Of a DNA stretch of 32,600 nucleotides, positions 8,312 to 16,652 are shown in pieces. The DNA comes from Acinetobacter rongchengensis (GTDB lineage: Bacteria > Pseudomonadota > Gammaproteobacteria > Pseudomonadales > Moraxellaceae). Below the pieces are notes generated by a model. The model was given only the letters and a program-made list of their open reading frames with translations. It searched no databases and was not told the DNA's origin. The stretch covers positions 1 through 32,600 of the forward strand of contig NZ_RAXT01000039.1 of the NCBI RefSeq assembly GCF_003611475.1, written 5' to 3'. The first letter of the stretch is position 1; the number at the start of each line of letters is the position of its first letter. A program made the position numbers and the translations under genes.

Positions 8312-9220
8312 ATGCGCTTTTGGTTACTGGTTGCTTTGATTGTTTTTACAGCCTATTTTTTGATGCAACGAATGATGTACCCTCAACTCAATCACAATTC
8401 TGTGGTTGATCGACTATCACACCCGCTTGATACTCGTTTACGTTATCGTATTGGCGACGTCGATCCACGTTTTAATCTAAGTCAAGATCAGATAAAAACA
8501 CTATCACAACAAGCAGCAGATATTTGGCATTTAGGTACAATGAAAAGCTTATTTGTTTATGATCCCAATGCTCAACTCAGCATAAACTTAATTTATGATG
8601 AACGCCAAGCAGAATCCTCTGCACGAAAACAAGAAATACGAATTTTGGAAAATACGCAACAATATACACAAAATGAAAAACAGAGAGTTCAGCAAATACA
8701 GAGCGAATTAGATCTTGCCAACCGAGAGCTAGAGATTCAAAAGACCAATTATCAAACCAAAGTTGATCAATATAACCAACTAATTAACATGATTAATCAA
8801 TCTCAACAAAATTTAAGCCCATACCAAAGACAGCAGCTTGAACAACAAAAAGAGCAACTCACAATTGATCAAAGTCAATTGAAACAACAACTTGATGCTT
8901 ATAATCAAAAAGTAAATGACTTGAATCGACAAGTTGATCAACTCAATTCAATTAATCAACAATTTAACCAATCTGTTGATCAATTCAATACTCGCTTTCA
9001 GCCTAGACAGTTTGATAAAGGTGTTTTTGATGGTAAAAGTATCAAAATTTATGAGTTTGAATCTCATGATGATTTACGTGTCACCATCGCACATGAGCTT
9101 GGACATGCTTTAGGCTTAAAACACAATACAGACCCAAAAGCTTTGATGTATCCCACCATGAAAGATCAAGATTTGCAGAATTTCAAATTAACAACAGCAG
9201 ATTTAGCCATGTTAAAATAG
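8312..9220 (+). CDS. Membrane-anchored matrixin-type zinc metalloprotease with coiled-coil insert
   Basis: The 302-residue protein starts with a short hydrophobic segment (about residues 3-20) that acts as signal anchor. Residues about 40-105 resemble the first half of a matrixin/M10-like fold (RYRIGDVDPRF through INLIYDER). A Gln-rich coiled coil fills about residues 106-228. The catalytic half then follows, with the zinc motif HELGHALGLKH at 261-271 (three His ligands plus the catalytic Glu) and a downstream ALMYP Met-turn at about 277-281. That combination is diagnostic of the metzincin clan. The protease would face the periplasm. The insert between the two halves is unusual and may mediate oligomerisation or place the active site. 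The substrate is unknown. It is a single gene with no clear terminator. Confidence 0.8.
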   Translation: MRFWLLVALIVFTAYFLMQRMMYPQLNHNSVVDRLSHPLDTRLRYRIGDVDPRFNLSQDQIKTLSQQAADIWHLGTMKSLFVYDPNAQLSINLIYDERQAESSARKQEIRILENTQQYTQNEKQRVQQIQSELDLANRELEIQKTNYQTKVDQYNQLINMINQSQQNLSPYQRQQLEQQKEQLTIDQSQLKQQLDAYNQKVNDLNRQVDQLNSINQQFNQSVDQFNTRFQPRQFDKGVFDGKSIKIYEFESHDDLRVTIAHELGHALGLKHNTDPKALMYPTMKDQDLQNFKLTTADLAMLK

Positions 9221-9359
9221 AACAATAAATCAGCAAAATCATACTTTTTTATGTGTTCGACAACCCATAATTAATTTAGGTATTTAAATTACTTTTGCCC
9301 CATTTTTGTTAAAAATCATGTTATTGTGAGTCGATAACGCAATATATAAGGAGAAGGCT

Positions 9360-9737
9360 GTGAGTTATTATCATATTATCTTAGAAGTAAATGATCACAT
9401 CAGCACGATTGAACAAACGCGTGATATCGAAATTTTTGATATTACTGAAATTCAGCCTTATCTCTACTCTATCCTATTGCCTTATTTCAATGAGCAAATG
9501 ATTGAACTTGAAGATGATAATATTGAATTTAAAGATATTCTCCATCTAGAAATTAAACAGACATTATTGCCAATTCAACACTTAATTGAAGAAGAACAAA
9601 AACAGCTACCTAGCGACACTGATGTCACCATCACAGCCTATGAAATTTTCAACGATCGTGATCATACTCAAGATGTAACTGCTGTGGTTTTAGATCTATT
9701 GGAAGCGGTTAAAATCGATCAGTCTCCAATTGAATAA
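9360..9737 (+). CDS. Acidic cytosolic protein of unknown function, GTG start
   Basis: A 125-residue protein that starts at GTG, clearly set by the strong AAGGAG eight bases upstream. Glu and Asp are abundant, there is no signal peptide or membrane segment, and there is one Cys-free hydrophobic core pattern (LYSILLPYF, LLPIQHLI, VVLDLLEAV), suggesting a small soluble fold. I recognise no motif. The strong ribosome binding site and the terminator 25 bp after the stop codon make it a confident monocistronic gene, 139 bp after the metalloprotease. Confidence 0.75.
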   Translation: MSYYHIILEVNDHISTIEQTRDIEIFDITEIQPYLYSILLPYFNEQMIELEDDNIEFKDILHLEIKQTLLPIQHLIEEEQKQLPSDTDVTITAYEIFNDRDHTQDVTAVVLDLLEAVKIDQSPIE

Positions 9738-9762
9738 AAAGCAGACTAAATTTATATAAAAT

Positions 9763-9790
9763 AAAAAGGTCTGTTTAAGCAGACCTTTTT
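9763..9790. terminator. Bidirectional intrinsic terminator
   Basis: AAAAAGGTCTG and CAGACCTTTTT form the stem, with a TTTAAG loop. T-runs follow on both strands, so it can end both the acidic-protein gene (+) and the convergent lytic transglycosylase gene (-). Confidence 0.9.
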
Positions 9791-9853
9791 AAATAAAACT
9801 TTTTATAAACAACAATATGAATGACTATTTCAAGCCATTTCTCGTGATAAAAA

Positions 9854-11140
9854 TCACTGCATCATCTGTTTAGCTGCTTCATTTCTAAATGCATTTAAAA
9901 CCTGTTGCCCTGCTCGACCTGTTGGGTTCAAGCCTAATTTAATTTGCTCCTGCTGAATCGCTTGTCGTGTTTTATCGCCAATCAAACCATCCGCATCACC
10001 AATTGCATAACCCTTTTTCAATAAATAATTTTGAATTTCACGGCGCTCTGCCCGAGAAGTACCTGCATCATTGGTTGGCCAAGCCGTTTGAAAATAGCCC
10101 TTGCCTTGCAAACGATCTGATAAATGTGCTATCGCCAATGCATAGCTTTCTGCAGCATTATAGGCATAGATCGAATCAAAGTTTTTAAAGACTAAAAATG
10201 CTGGACCATTTTCACCCGCAGGCATCATCAAACCTGCCTGAGAACTTTCTGATAAATTACCCTGAATAATTGGCGTACCATCTACACGTGTAAAGCCACG
10301 ATTCACCCATGAATTTAAAGATTTTTTATTACGGCGACTTTCACCATTGACTGAAACGCCTTCTGGAATTTGAACTTCAAAACCCCATGGCATTCCTGTT
10401 TGCCACCCCCGTTTTTTTAAGAAATTGGCGGTTGACGCTAAAGCATCTGAAGTACTTGAAACCAAGTCACGGCGGCCATCTCCATCAAAATCTACCGCTA
10501 ATTCCTCATAAGTAGATGGCATAAACTGAGTATGACCAAAAGCCCCCGCCCATGAACCTTTCAACTGATCCTCTCTTAAATCACCACGTTGTAAAATACG
10601 CATCGTGGCAAAAAACTCACCTCTGAAATAACTTTGACGACGACCTTCACAACTCAAGGTACCTAAAGCTTGTAATAATGGATACTTCCCTGAAATATCA
10701 CCAAAATTACTCTCAACACCCCATACAGCCACTACTGTTTCAGCAGGTACACCATAAGCAGCAGCAACACGATTCAACACGTCTCGGTGTTGCGCTAACA
10801 TTTGACGCCCCTTCTCTACTCGCTCATCATCCACCAAACCTGATAAATAATCCCAAATTGGTGTAGAAAATTCAGGTTGATAATCCAATTTACTGATGAC
10901 TGAATAATCTGGACTTAAATTTTCGGTATAGCGATCATAGGTCGAACCACTCACGCCTGACGCCATCGCTTGAGAACGAAGGTTGGCAAGACAACTTTGA
11001 AAATTAGAATTTGCTGAAAATGTTGAATTTGATGTTGTAATTGTAGTGCCTGATGAGGGTTGACCATTAATGATCAATTCCGCATGAGCATGAGAAATCG
11101 CCAATAAAGCAGATCCGCAAAGTAATGAGAAGTAACGCAT
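9854..11140 (-). CDS. Lytic murein transglycosylase, MltB family, with peptidoglycan-binding domain
   Basis: Cleaves the glycan strand of peptidoglycan with formation of 1,6-anhydroMurNAc; it acts in the periplasm. A signal peptide (MRYFSLLCGSALLAISHAHA) begins at the ATG at 11140; the ATG three codons upstream (11149) is less likely. The SLT_2-type catalytic domain covers about residues 45-340, with the catalytic Glu in VWGVESNFG (about residue 143) and the family motifs SWAGAFGHTQFMPSTY, DFDGDGRRDL and YNAAESYALAIAHL. A C-terminal PG_binding_1 domain (about residues 365-425) has the pattern LLKKGY.IGDADGLIGDKTRQAI. There is no lipobox with correct spacing, so it is probably soluble and periplasmic, unlike E. 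coli MltB. The start lies next to the AT-rich palindrome array, so its promoter must sit within or beside it. Confidence 0.92.
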   Translation of the reverse strand: MRYFSLLCGSALLAISHAHAELIINGQPSSGTTITTSNSTFSANSNFQSCLANLRSQAMASGVSGSTYDRYTENLSPDYSVISKLDYQPEFSTPIWDYLSGLVDDERVEKGRQMLAQHRDVLNRVAAAYGVPAETVVAVWGVESNFGDISGKYPLLQALGTLSCEGRRQSYFRGEFFATMRILQRGDLREDQLKGSWAGAFGHTQFMPSTYEELAVDFDGDGRRDLVSSTSDALASTANFLKKRGWQTGMPWGFEVQIPEGVSVNGESRRNKKSLNSWVNRGFTRVDGTPIIQGNLSESSQAGLMMPAGENGPAFLVFKNFDSIYAYNAAESYALAIAHLSDRLQGKGYFQTAWPTNDAGTSRAERREIQNYLLKKGYAIGDADGLIGDKTRQAIQQEQIKLGLNPTGRAGQQVLNAFRNEAAKQMMQ

Positions 11141-11156
11141 AATATCCACAATTGCT

Positions 11157-11648
11157 TTTAAATTTAAATTATGTGAATACCATATCAGTCTGTGAATAAA
11201 ATGACAGATGTAAAAACGTAAAATTTGAATTCATTCCCTTCATTTTAAATTCATATTTTCTAATCTATTTTGAATTTAAAAAACTTACCCACAGCAGTAT
11301 CGTTTGCTATTTTTAAATTTAAAACAGCATCTCAAATTTAAATTCAAACTGATACACAACCATGATATTTCACACTTATTGTTTTAAATTCAAATCTAAA
11401 AATAGTAGAAGTAAACTAATTACATATTGATATTAATCACTATTTTTTATTTTAGTGGATAAATATTCTAAAACCACCTTTGATATTATTTTAAATTCAA
11501 AAACAACAGAGCTTTAAATTTAAAGTTTTAAATTCAAAAATTATTTGTCTTTTTAAATTTAAATCACTTATGGATAACCCACATTCTTCTGAATTATTTT
11601 TTAAATTTAAATGTGTGAAATCACTTTAAATTGATTTTTAAATTTAAA
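11157..11648. repeat. AT-rich array of TTTAAATTYAAA palindromes
   Basis: Reading the sequence gives exact copies of the 12-mer TTTAAATTTAAA or its T/C variant (either strand) starting at 11157, 11269, 11312, 11337, 11383, 11490, 11513, 11527, 11552, 11600 and 11637, with degenerate copies at 11224, 11244 and 11625. Four neighbour distances are exactly 25 bp. The block is non-coding and lies between the mltB-type start and the purK terminator. Nine-mers close to the DnaA box are interspersed. The function is unknown: candidates are a nucleoid- or initiator-protein binding array, or regulation of mltB. Confidence 0.85.
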
Positions 11649-11790
11649 TTTTTTTACATTTTAAGTGGAAGTCTCTGCTTTATTTTTATATCAATTGTGG
11701 TTTTTTTATGCAATTAAACTTTTAATTTTTCGACCAATGACGCATACAAAATCAAGGAGCGCCATCATACCGAAATCAAGGCAATAAAAA

Positions 11791-11819
11791 AGCGGTCAAA
11801 TGATTGACCGCTTTTTTTA
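11791..11819 (-). terminator. Intrinsic terminator of purEK
   Basis: AGCGGTCAA and TTGACCGCT pair perfectly with a four-base loop. On the minus strand a run of T follows (11786-11790). It lies 22 bp past the purK stop codon. The plus-strand side also has seven T residues. Confidence 0.93.
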
Positions 11820-11834
11820 CAAACAAAGTTGGGC

Positions 11835-12956
11835 TTAAATGCTCATATCTTCGCTTAGTGCCAATGGATTAGGTAAAATCTTCGCCAATTGACGACACAA
11901 AGTCGTTAATTCAGCACTGTCATTCGGCATAAGCGTGATATGACCAATCTTGCGACCTTCACGCTCAGTTTTATTATAAAGGTGCATATGCACACCATTT
12001 AAAGCCAAGATATCTTCAGATTTTGGATACTGCCCAATGATATTGATCATCACCGTTGGGCGTACAACTTCCGTTGAACCCAATGGTAAACCTGCTACAG
12101 CACGAATATGATTTTCAAACTGTGAGCACACCGCACCTTCAATCGACCAATGACCTGAATTGTGCACACGAGGCGCCATTTCATTGGCATATAAGCCTTT
12201 GTCAGTGACAAATAACTCGAGCGTTAACACACCAACATAATTCAAATGATTGAGTAAACGAGTAATGTAATCTTGCGCGACAGGTTGTAAATCTGAACTG
12301 TTTGGCGCAGGAACAATCGAATGCGAAAGGATGCCATGATGATGATGATTTTCAGCCAATGGCCAAGTTTTCACGTCACCATCGATACCACGTACCGCAA
12401 TAATTGATACTTCACGTGAGAAAGTCACAAAACTTTCTGCGATCAAAGTCCCCGCGGGGCCAAGTTCTGCCCAAGCTTGATCAATTTGATCTGCTGAACG
12501 CAATACAAACTGACCTTTACCATCGTAGCCACCCGTTGCCGTTTTCAGGACAATTGGTAAACCTAGCTCAGCCACAGCAGCCTTTAAACTGTCCAAAGAA
12601 TCGACTGCTTTATACGGCGCAACAGGAATATCTAATTCATCGAATAGTGCTTTTTCTGACAAACGATGTTGTGCAATAGCCAAAGCCTGACGTGGTGGAT
12701 GCAAATCTTTTTGTTTGGTGAGCACATCAACATCCGCCAATGGGGTATTTTCAAACTCAAGACTAAAAACATCTGCACTTGCAATAAAATCTTGTAAGCC
12801 ATTTTCAGCATGACTAGAAAAAACTTGACCTAATATTGCGGATGGGCAGTCTGCATTGGCTTCAAAGAATGTACATTGAATATTTAACGGTAGTGCGGCT
12901 TGCGCCATCATACGGCCGAGTTGACCACCACCAAAAATACCGATGGTTTTATTCAT
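11835..12956 (-). CDS. purK: 5-(carboxyamino)imidazole ribonucleotide synthase PurK
   Basis: ATP-dependent carboxylation of AIR to N5-CAIR with bicarbonate, a step of de novo purine synthesis in the cytoplasm. The 373-residue ATP-grasp enzyme starts with the PurK signature IGIFGGGQLGRMMAQAA. It continues with the preATP domain (SLEFENTP), the ATP-grasp core (VLKTATGGYDGKGQ, about residues 137-150) and the metal/ATP site region GVLTLELFVTDKGLYANEMAPRVHNSGH. The last ~60 residues are the small C-terminal domain. It is the second gene of purE-purK, 27 bp after purE, and is followed by a strong terminator. Confidence 0.97.
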   Translation of the reverse strand: MNKTIGIFGGGQLGRMMAQAALPLNIQCTFFEANADCPSAILGQVFSSHAENGLQDFIASADVFSLEFENTPLADVDVLTKQKDLHPPRQALAIAQHRLSEKALFDELDIPVAPYKAVDSLDSLKAAVAELGLPIVLKTATGGYDGKGQFVLRSADQIDQAWAELGPAGTLIAESFVTFSREVSIIAVRGIDGDVKTWPLAENHHHHGILSHSIVPAPNSSDLQPVAQDYITRLLNHLNYVGVLTLELFVTDKGLYANEMAPRVHNSGHWSIEGAVCSQFENHIRAVAGLPLGSTEVVRPTVMINIIGQYPKSEDILALNGVHMHLYNKTEREGRKIGHITLMPNDSAELTTLCRQLAKILPNPLALSEDMSI

Positions 12957-12983
12957 AAGCTGTGTCCCGTTTTAAACTTGGCT

Positions 12984-13496
12984 TTAAATTTGACCTGGAA
13001 TATTGTTACTTGCCACTTTATCCGTTTGGGCAGCACGGAAATCAGCAACATTTTTTGCGATTTCAGGACGTGTTAAACCAAGAATCTGTGCCGCCATAAT
13101 GGCTGCATTCGTTGCACCTGCAGGCCCTATTGCCAACGTACCTACAGCAATACCAGCAGGCATTTGTACAATCGAAAGCAATGAATCTACTCCATTTAAA
13201 ATAGAAGATTTTACAGGAACACCCAATACTGGCAGATCTGTTTTAGCAGCACACATCCCTGGTAAATGCGCCGCACCACCTGCACCTGCAATGATCACTT
13301 GGATACCGCGTTCACGTGCTGTTTCTGCATATTCGAATAAACGATCTGGCGTACGATGCGCAGAAACAACTTCAGCTTCAAAAGGGACACCAAGCTGTTT
13401 CAGCATATTGGCAGTGTTTTCGAGAGTCGCCCAATCCGATTGAGAACCCATGATAATTCCAACTAGAGGAGCGTCTTGTACAGCGGCCGCATTCAT
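12984..13496 (-). CDS. purE: N5-CAIR mutase PurE (class I)
   Basis: Converts N5-CAIR to CAIR, directly after the PurK reaction, in the cytoplasm; class I PurE proteins are homo-octamers. The 170-residue protein shows the class I motifs [11 protein letters not shown] near the N-terminus, [11 protein letters not shown] (about residues 42-52) and [13 protein letters not shown] (about 69-81), including the Ser-Asp and His-Arg substrate-binding residues. It is the first gene of the purEK operon; the short gap and common strand support cotranscription. The ribosome binding site is weak (GGAATATTTGCA). No PurR-like operator is evident to me. Confidence 0.97.
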   Translation of the reverse strand: MNAAAVQDAPLVGIIMGSQSDWATLENTANMLKQLGVPFEAEVVSAHRTPDRLFEYAETARERGIQVIIAGAGGAAHLPGMCAAKTDLPVLGVPVKSSILNGVDSLLSIVQMPAGIAVGTLAIGPAGATNAAIMAAQILGLTRPEIAKNVADFRAAQTDKVASNNIPGQI

Positions 13497-13680
13497 TGCA
13501 AATATTCCATAAACGAATGTAAGGAAGTTTAAATTCTGGGTAATCCAGTCTTTAAATGAATATCAAGAAGCTCGCTATTATAGACTGATTTTTCATCTCA
13601 CGAAAATTTAACAGAGCTCGTCGAGCATTATTTTCAGTATTTTTTTTGAAAATAAAGCATACATCGTTGTTTTAAACGGA

Positions 13681-14025
13681 TCACTGAGACCTAAAAACAA
13701 AAAATACACAGCCCAATAAACACAGACCCGCCCATAAGTAATCGAGCTTAAAAGGTTGTTTAAATAGGAAAATCATAAAAGGAACAAAGACCAGTAATGT
13801 CACAACTTCTTGGGTAATCTTCATTTGTCCCAAAGACCAGCCATGTTGCGCCAATAACCGTGTCGCAGGAATCATAAAACTGTATTCAAGTAGGGCTATG
13901 ACCCAGCCAAATAAAATGGCTTGCCATAACGGCGCAGCGTGTAAAAATTTTAAATGCCCATACCATGCTAAAGTCATGAAGCAATTGGAGATAATTAACA
14001 ATAAGAGGGGGAGGGATAAAGCCAT
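13681..14025 (-). CDS. DUF486 / DMT-type small membrane protein
   Basis: A 114-residue integral membrane protein with four predicted helices (about residues 3-22, 33-52, 71-88, 93-111). It matches the DUF486 family (drug/metabolite transporter superfamily, SMR-like size), with the recognisable pattern FMTLAWYGHLKF and a LFKQPFKLDYLWAGLCLL C-terminal half. SMR-type proteins work as dimers of four-helix subunits, but no substrate has been established for this family. It is separated by 184 bp from the purE start on the same strand and is probably its own unit. It ends close to, but upstream of, purEK. Confidence 0.8.
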   Translation of the reverse strand: MALSLPLLLLIISNCFMTLAWYGHLKFLHAAPLWQAILFGWVIALLEYSFMIPATRLLAQHGWSLGQMKITQEVVTLLVFVPFMIFLFKQPFKLDYLWAGLCLLGCVFFVFRSQ

Positions 14026-14339
14026 TTTCAGCTCAGAATTATTCTAAAAGCAGATAGATTACACGTATATTTTAAAAGATTGATAAATTTTAGTGCTATT
14101 TTTTATCGTTGTAGATTCATTATGATTTTAACTGTACCTGACAATATGATTAAAAGAAAATGATTGCATCACTGGACCATATTTACAAGATCAACTCATA
14201 AAAATAGATCAGCCAAAATCATAACAAGAAAAACTATCTTTTCCCCTTAACCCTTGCTATCGTTGCTTTCAAATCGAATTAATCACGACAACAGCACAAC
14301 AAAAAGTGATGTGTCTAAAAAGCAGTGGAGTTAAAAAGA
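14026..14339. other. Divergent intergenic region before mpl
   Basis: About 310 bp between the DUF486 gene (-) and mpl (+). It must hold both promoters, but I see no clear -35/-10 pair, hairpin or repeat that stands out. The only decisive element is GGAG at 14327-14330, the ribosome binding site of mpl. Confidence 0.4.
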
Positions 14340-15707
14340 ATGCATCTGCATATTCTGGGTATTTGTGGCACCTTTATGGGTTCTTTAGCACTATTGGCCC
14401 GTGATCTAGGGCATAAGGTGACTGGCTCAGATGCGAATGTCTATCCACCGATGTCCACTCAGCTTGAAAATGCAGGCATTACCTTAATGCAAGGTTATGA
14501 TCGTAGCCATTTGCAGCCTCACCCCGATCTTGTTATCGTCGGCAATGCCATGAAACGTGGTATTGATGCTGTGGAATACATGTTAAATGAAGGTCTACCT
14601 TATATTTCAGGCCCTCAATTCCTTGCAGATCATGTATTACAAGGTAAGCATGTCCTTGGTGTCGCAGGAACACATGGTAAAACGACTACAACAACCATGT
14701 TGGCTTGGGTTCTTGATCAGGCTGGTTTAAACCCAGGTTTCTTAATCGGTGGCGTACCTTTAGGTTTTAGCGAAAGCGCGCGTTTAGGCGGTGGTAAATA
14801 CTTCTGTGTAGAAGCAGATGAATATGATTCAGCATTCTTCGATAAACGTTCTAAGTTCGTACATTACCACCCTAAAACGGCGATTTTAAATAACCTTGAA
14901 TTTGACCATGCCGATATCTTTGATGATTTGGCTGCTATTCAAAAACAATTCCATCATTTAGTCCGGACTATTCCAAGCGAAGGTCGCATTATTGCGCCAA
15001 TTACTGAAAGCAATATCGATGAAGTCTTAGACATGGGCTGTTGGACACCTGTGGTACGTACGTCACTTGAAGCCAATGACACTGCTGAAGTCTATGCCGA
15101 ACAACTTTCTGCCGATGGTTCACATTTTAAAGTTTTACAACACGGCGTTGTAAAAGGCGAAGTACAGTGGAATATGACAGGGCAGCACAGTGTTGCAAAT
15201 GCTTTGGCAACCATTGCAGCTGCTGAACATGTTGGTGTTTCAATTGAAACTGCTTGTGAAGCTTTGTCGAATTTTGGCGGTGTAAAACGCCGTATGGAAT
15301 TGCTCGACACGGTTAATGGAATCGAAGTTTATGATGACTTTGCGCATCATCCAACCGCTATTGATACAACACTAGAAGGCGCACGTAAACGCTTAGGTGA
15401 ACGTAAACTTTGGGCGATTATTGAACCACGTTCAAACACCATGCGCATGGGTAGCCATAAAGAGGGTTTAGCACATTCTGCACGTTTGGCAGATGAAGTG
15501 ATTTGGTATCAACCTGAAGGTTTGGATTGGGATTTACAACCCGTTATTGACGCTGCACCGAATAAAGCAGTTATCGCTCGTACACTGGACGATATCATCA
15601 ATACTGTGGTTGCAGAAGCAGGTGAGGGCGATGCTGTGGTCATCATGTCCAATGGTGGCTTTGGTGGTTTACATCAGAAATTAATTGCTGCTTTAAAAGC
15701 AAAATAA
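14340..15707 (+). CDS. mpl: Murein peptide ligase Mpl
   Basis: UDP-MurNAc:L-alanyl-gamma-D-glutamyl-meso-diaminopimelate ligase: it joins recycled murein tripeptide to UDP-MurNAc in the cytoplasm. The Mur-ligase architecture is complete. The N-terminal Rossmann domain begins MHLHILGICGTFMGSLA. The central ATPase domain has the P-loop GVAGTHGKTTTTTM (about residues 105-118), a conserved EADEYDSAFFDKRSKF and NNLEFDHADIF. The C-terminal domain carries YDDFAHHPTAI and EPRSNTMRMG. The frame opens at a GTG (14325), but that codon overlaps the GGAG that serves the ATG at 14340, so 14340 is the start (455 residues). It fits with the lytic transglycosylase nearby: both act in murein turnover and recycling. 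Confidence 0.96.
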   Translation: MHLHILGICGTFMGSLALLARDLGHKVTGSDANVYPPMSTQLENAGITLMQGYDRSHLQPHPDLVIVGNAMKRGIDAVEYMLNEGLPYISGPQFLADHVLQGKHVLGVAGTHGKTTTTTMLAWVLDQAGLNPGFLIGGVPLGFSESARLGGGKYFCVEADEYDSAFFDKRSKFVHYHPKTAILNNLEFDHADIFDDLAAIQKQFHHLVRTIPSEGRIIAPITESNIDEVLDMGCWTPVVRTSLEANDTAEVYAEQLSADGSHFKVLQHGVVKGEVQWNMTGQHSVANALATIAAAEHVGVSIETACEALSNFGGVKRRMELLDTVNGIEVYDDFAHHPTAIDTTLEGARKRLGERKLWAIIEPRSNTMRMGSHKEGLAHSARLADEVIWYQPEGLDWDLQPVIDAAPNKAVIARTLDDIINTVVAEAGEGDAVVIMSNGGFGGLHQKLIAALKAK

Positions 15708-15735
15708 ACTGTTTTAAATAGTGTAGTACTAACTG

Positions 15736-15785
15736 AAACACCTCGAAAATTAGGCGTTTTTAGTCTAATTTGAAGGGTGTTTTTC
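15736..15785 (+). terminator. Intrinsic terminator after mpl
   Basis: A long two-part stem: AAACACC pairs with GGGTGTTT and AAATTAG with CTAATTT, separated by a small internal bulge and closed by an 11-nt loop. A run of T follows. It starts 29 bp after the mpl stop codon. Confidence 0.8.
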
Positions 15786-15872
15786 TATATCCATATTGCC
15801 AATCATTAAGCTGGATCAATTCATCATATAGATTTTTTTAAATACTGAGATTTTCGAACGATTTAAATTTTT

Positions 15873-16295
15873 TTATAAATTCGCATTTTCAATTTTCACC
15901 AATAAACTTAAAAACTCAGCCATATTTTGTTCATTCAGTTGATATGGTTGAAACTTTTGAAAACCCTGCTTTTCAAAAAAACGTGAAATTCGAGTAGCGT
16001 TTTTCACGTATTTCATCGACCACTTAGAAAAATGAATTTTGTCAATTTCATGATCTTTAAAACGATGAATATTCATATGACGACGATCTTGCTGAATCCG
16101 TTCAAACAAAACCTCTAATATTTCTTTATTTCCCTCTAAACATTGAAAATACATCCCATCAGAATAATACAATACGCCATAAAGCTGATGTGCATGATTA
16201 AAATCGCGCGCGACAGACAAAATATCCTTTAAATCTTGTAATAAATCTGAATCACGCTCAACTCGAGTACTTGCATAACATAATTGTATAGGCAT
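15873..16295 (-). CDS. BLUF-domain blue-light photoreceptor (BlsA-like)
   Basis: Short BLUF protein: a flavin (FAD)-binding blue-light sensor with no attached output domain. The key photochemical residues are all present: Tyr7 (LCYAS), Asn33, Gln51 (YFQCLEG), Trp92 and Met94 (KWSMKY), which match AppA Tyr21, Asn45, Gln63, Trp104 and Met106. The BLUF fold covers residues 1-95. A ~45-residue C-terminal helical tail follows, as in Acinetobacter BlsA. Short BLUF proteins act by protein-protein contact; in A. baumannii BlsA affects motility, biofilm and metal or acetoin functions in a light-dependent way (established knowledge). Acinetobacter genomes often have several paralogues, so I do not assign blsA. 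Start: AAGGA seven bases before the ATG. It is a single gene, convergent with mpl. Confidence 0.93.
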   Translation of the reverse strand: MPIQLCYASTRVERDSDLLQDLKDILSVARDFNHAHQLYGVLYYSDGMYFQCLEGNKEILEVLFERIQQDRRHMNIHRFKDHEIDKIHFSKWSMKYVKNATRISRFFEKQGFQKFQPYQLNEQNMAEFLSLLVKIENANL

Positions 16296-16564
16296 TCTAT
16301 GTTCCTTTATTGTTTAATTATTCAATGTAACGACTTCATATTTATAAAAATCTAAAAATATCGAGTGAAGATAGAAAGTATACTTATAAATTAAATGATT
16401 GATTTTATGAATACTTAAAATACTCAATTTACCAACTGGATTGCTAAAAGGTGAATGCGAATAGTTTTTTATCGATCTAACGATTGTTGTTTTCTACCCT
16501 TAACCATTTTACTGATCTAAACCATTTTAGCGGTTATTTTTCTGCAAAAAATCAAAAGAGAAAC
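16296..16564. other. AT-rich upstream region of the BLUF gene
   Basis: Non-coding stretch between the BLUF gene start and the putative terminator of the next minus-strand gene. It should contain the BLUF promoter. I see no repeats, hairpins or reading frames worth reporting. Confidence 0.4.
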
Positions 16565-16608
16565 AGAAGCTTCACAACAATAGCATGCTTGATGATTAGG
16601 AAGCTTCT
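16565..16608 (-). terminator. Putative terminator of the GNAT gene
   Basis: Perfect 9-bp arms AGAAGCTTC and GAAGCTTCT with a 26-nt loop, 45 bp after the GNAT stop codon. On the minus strand the tail is T-rich but interrupted (TGTTTCTCTTTTGATTTTTT). The loop is long and each arm is partly self-complementary, so it could also be an operator. Confidence 0.5.
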
Positions 16609-16652
16609 CTACACCTACTTATTGCTACCATCGATAAATTTTTAAATAGCAA

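Noticed and set aside
12411..12420. TTCACGTGAG as another parS site
   Set aside because: It matches the 16-bp consensus at only about 12 positions, and it lies in purK coding sequence where CGT codons make CACGTG common.
13003..13443. 146-codon plus-strand frame opposite purE
   Set aside because: It is the antisense of a certain purE gene, rich in Ala/Pro/Ser as expected from the complement.
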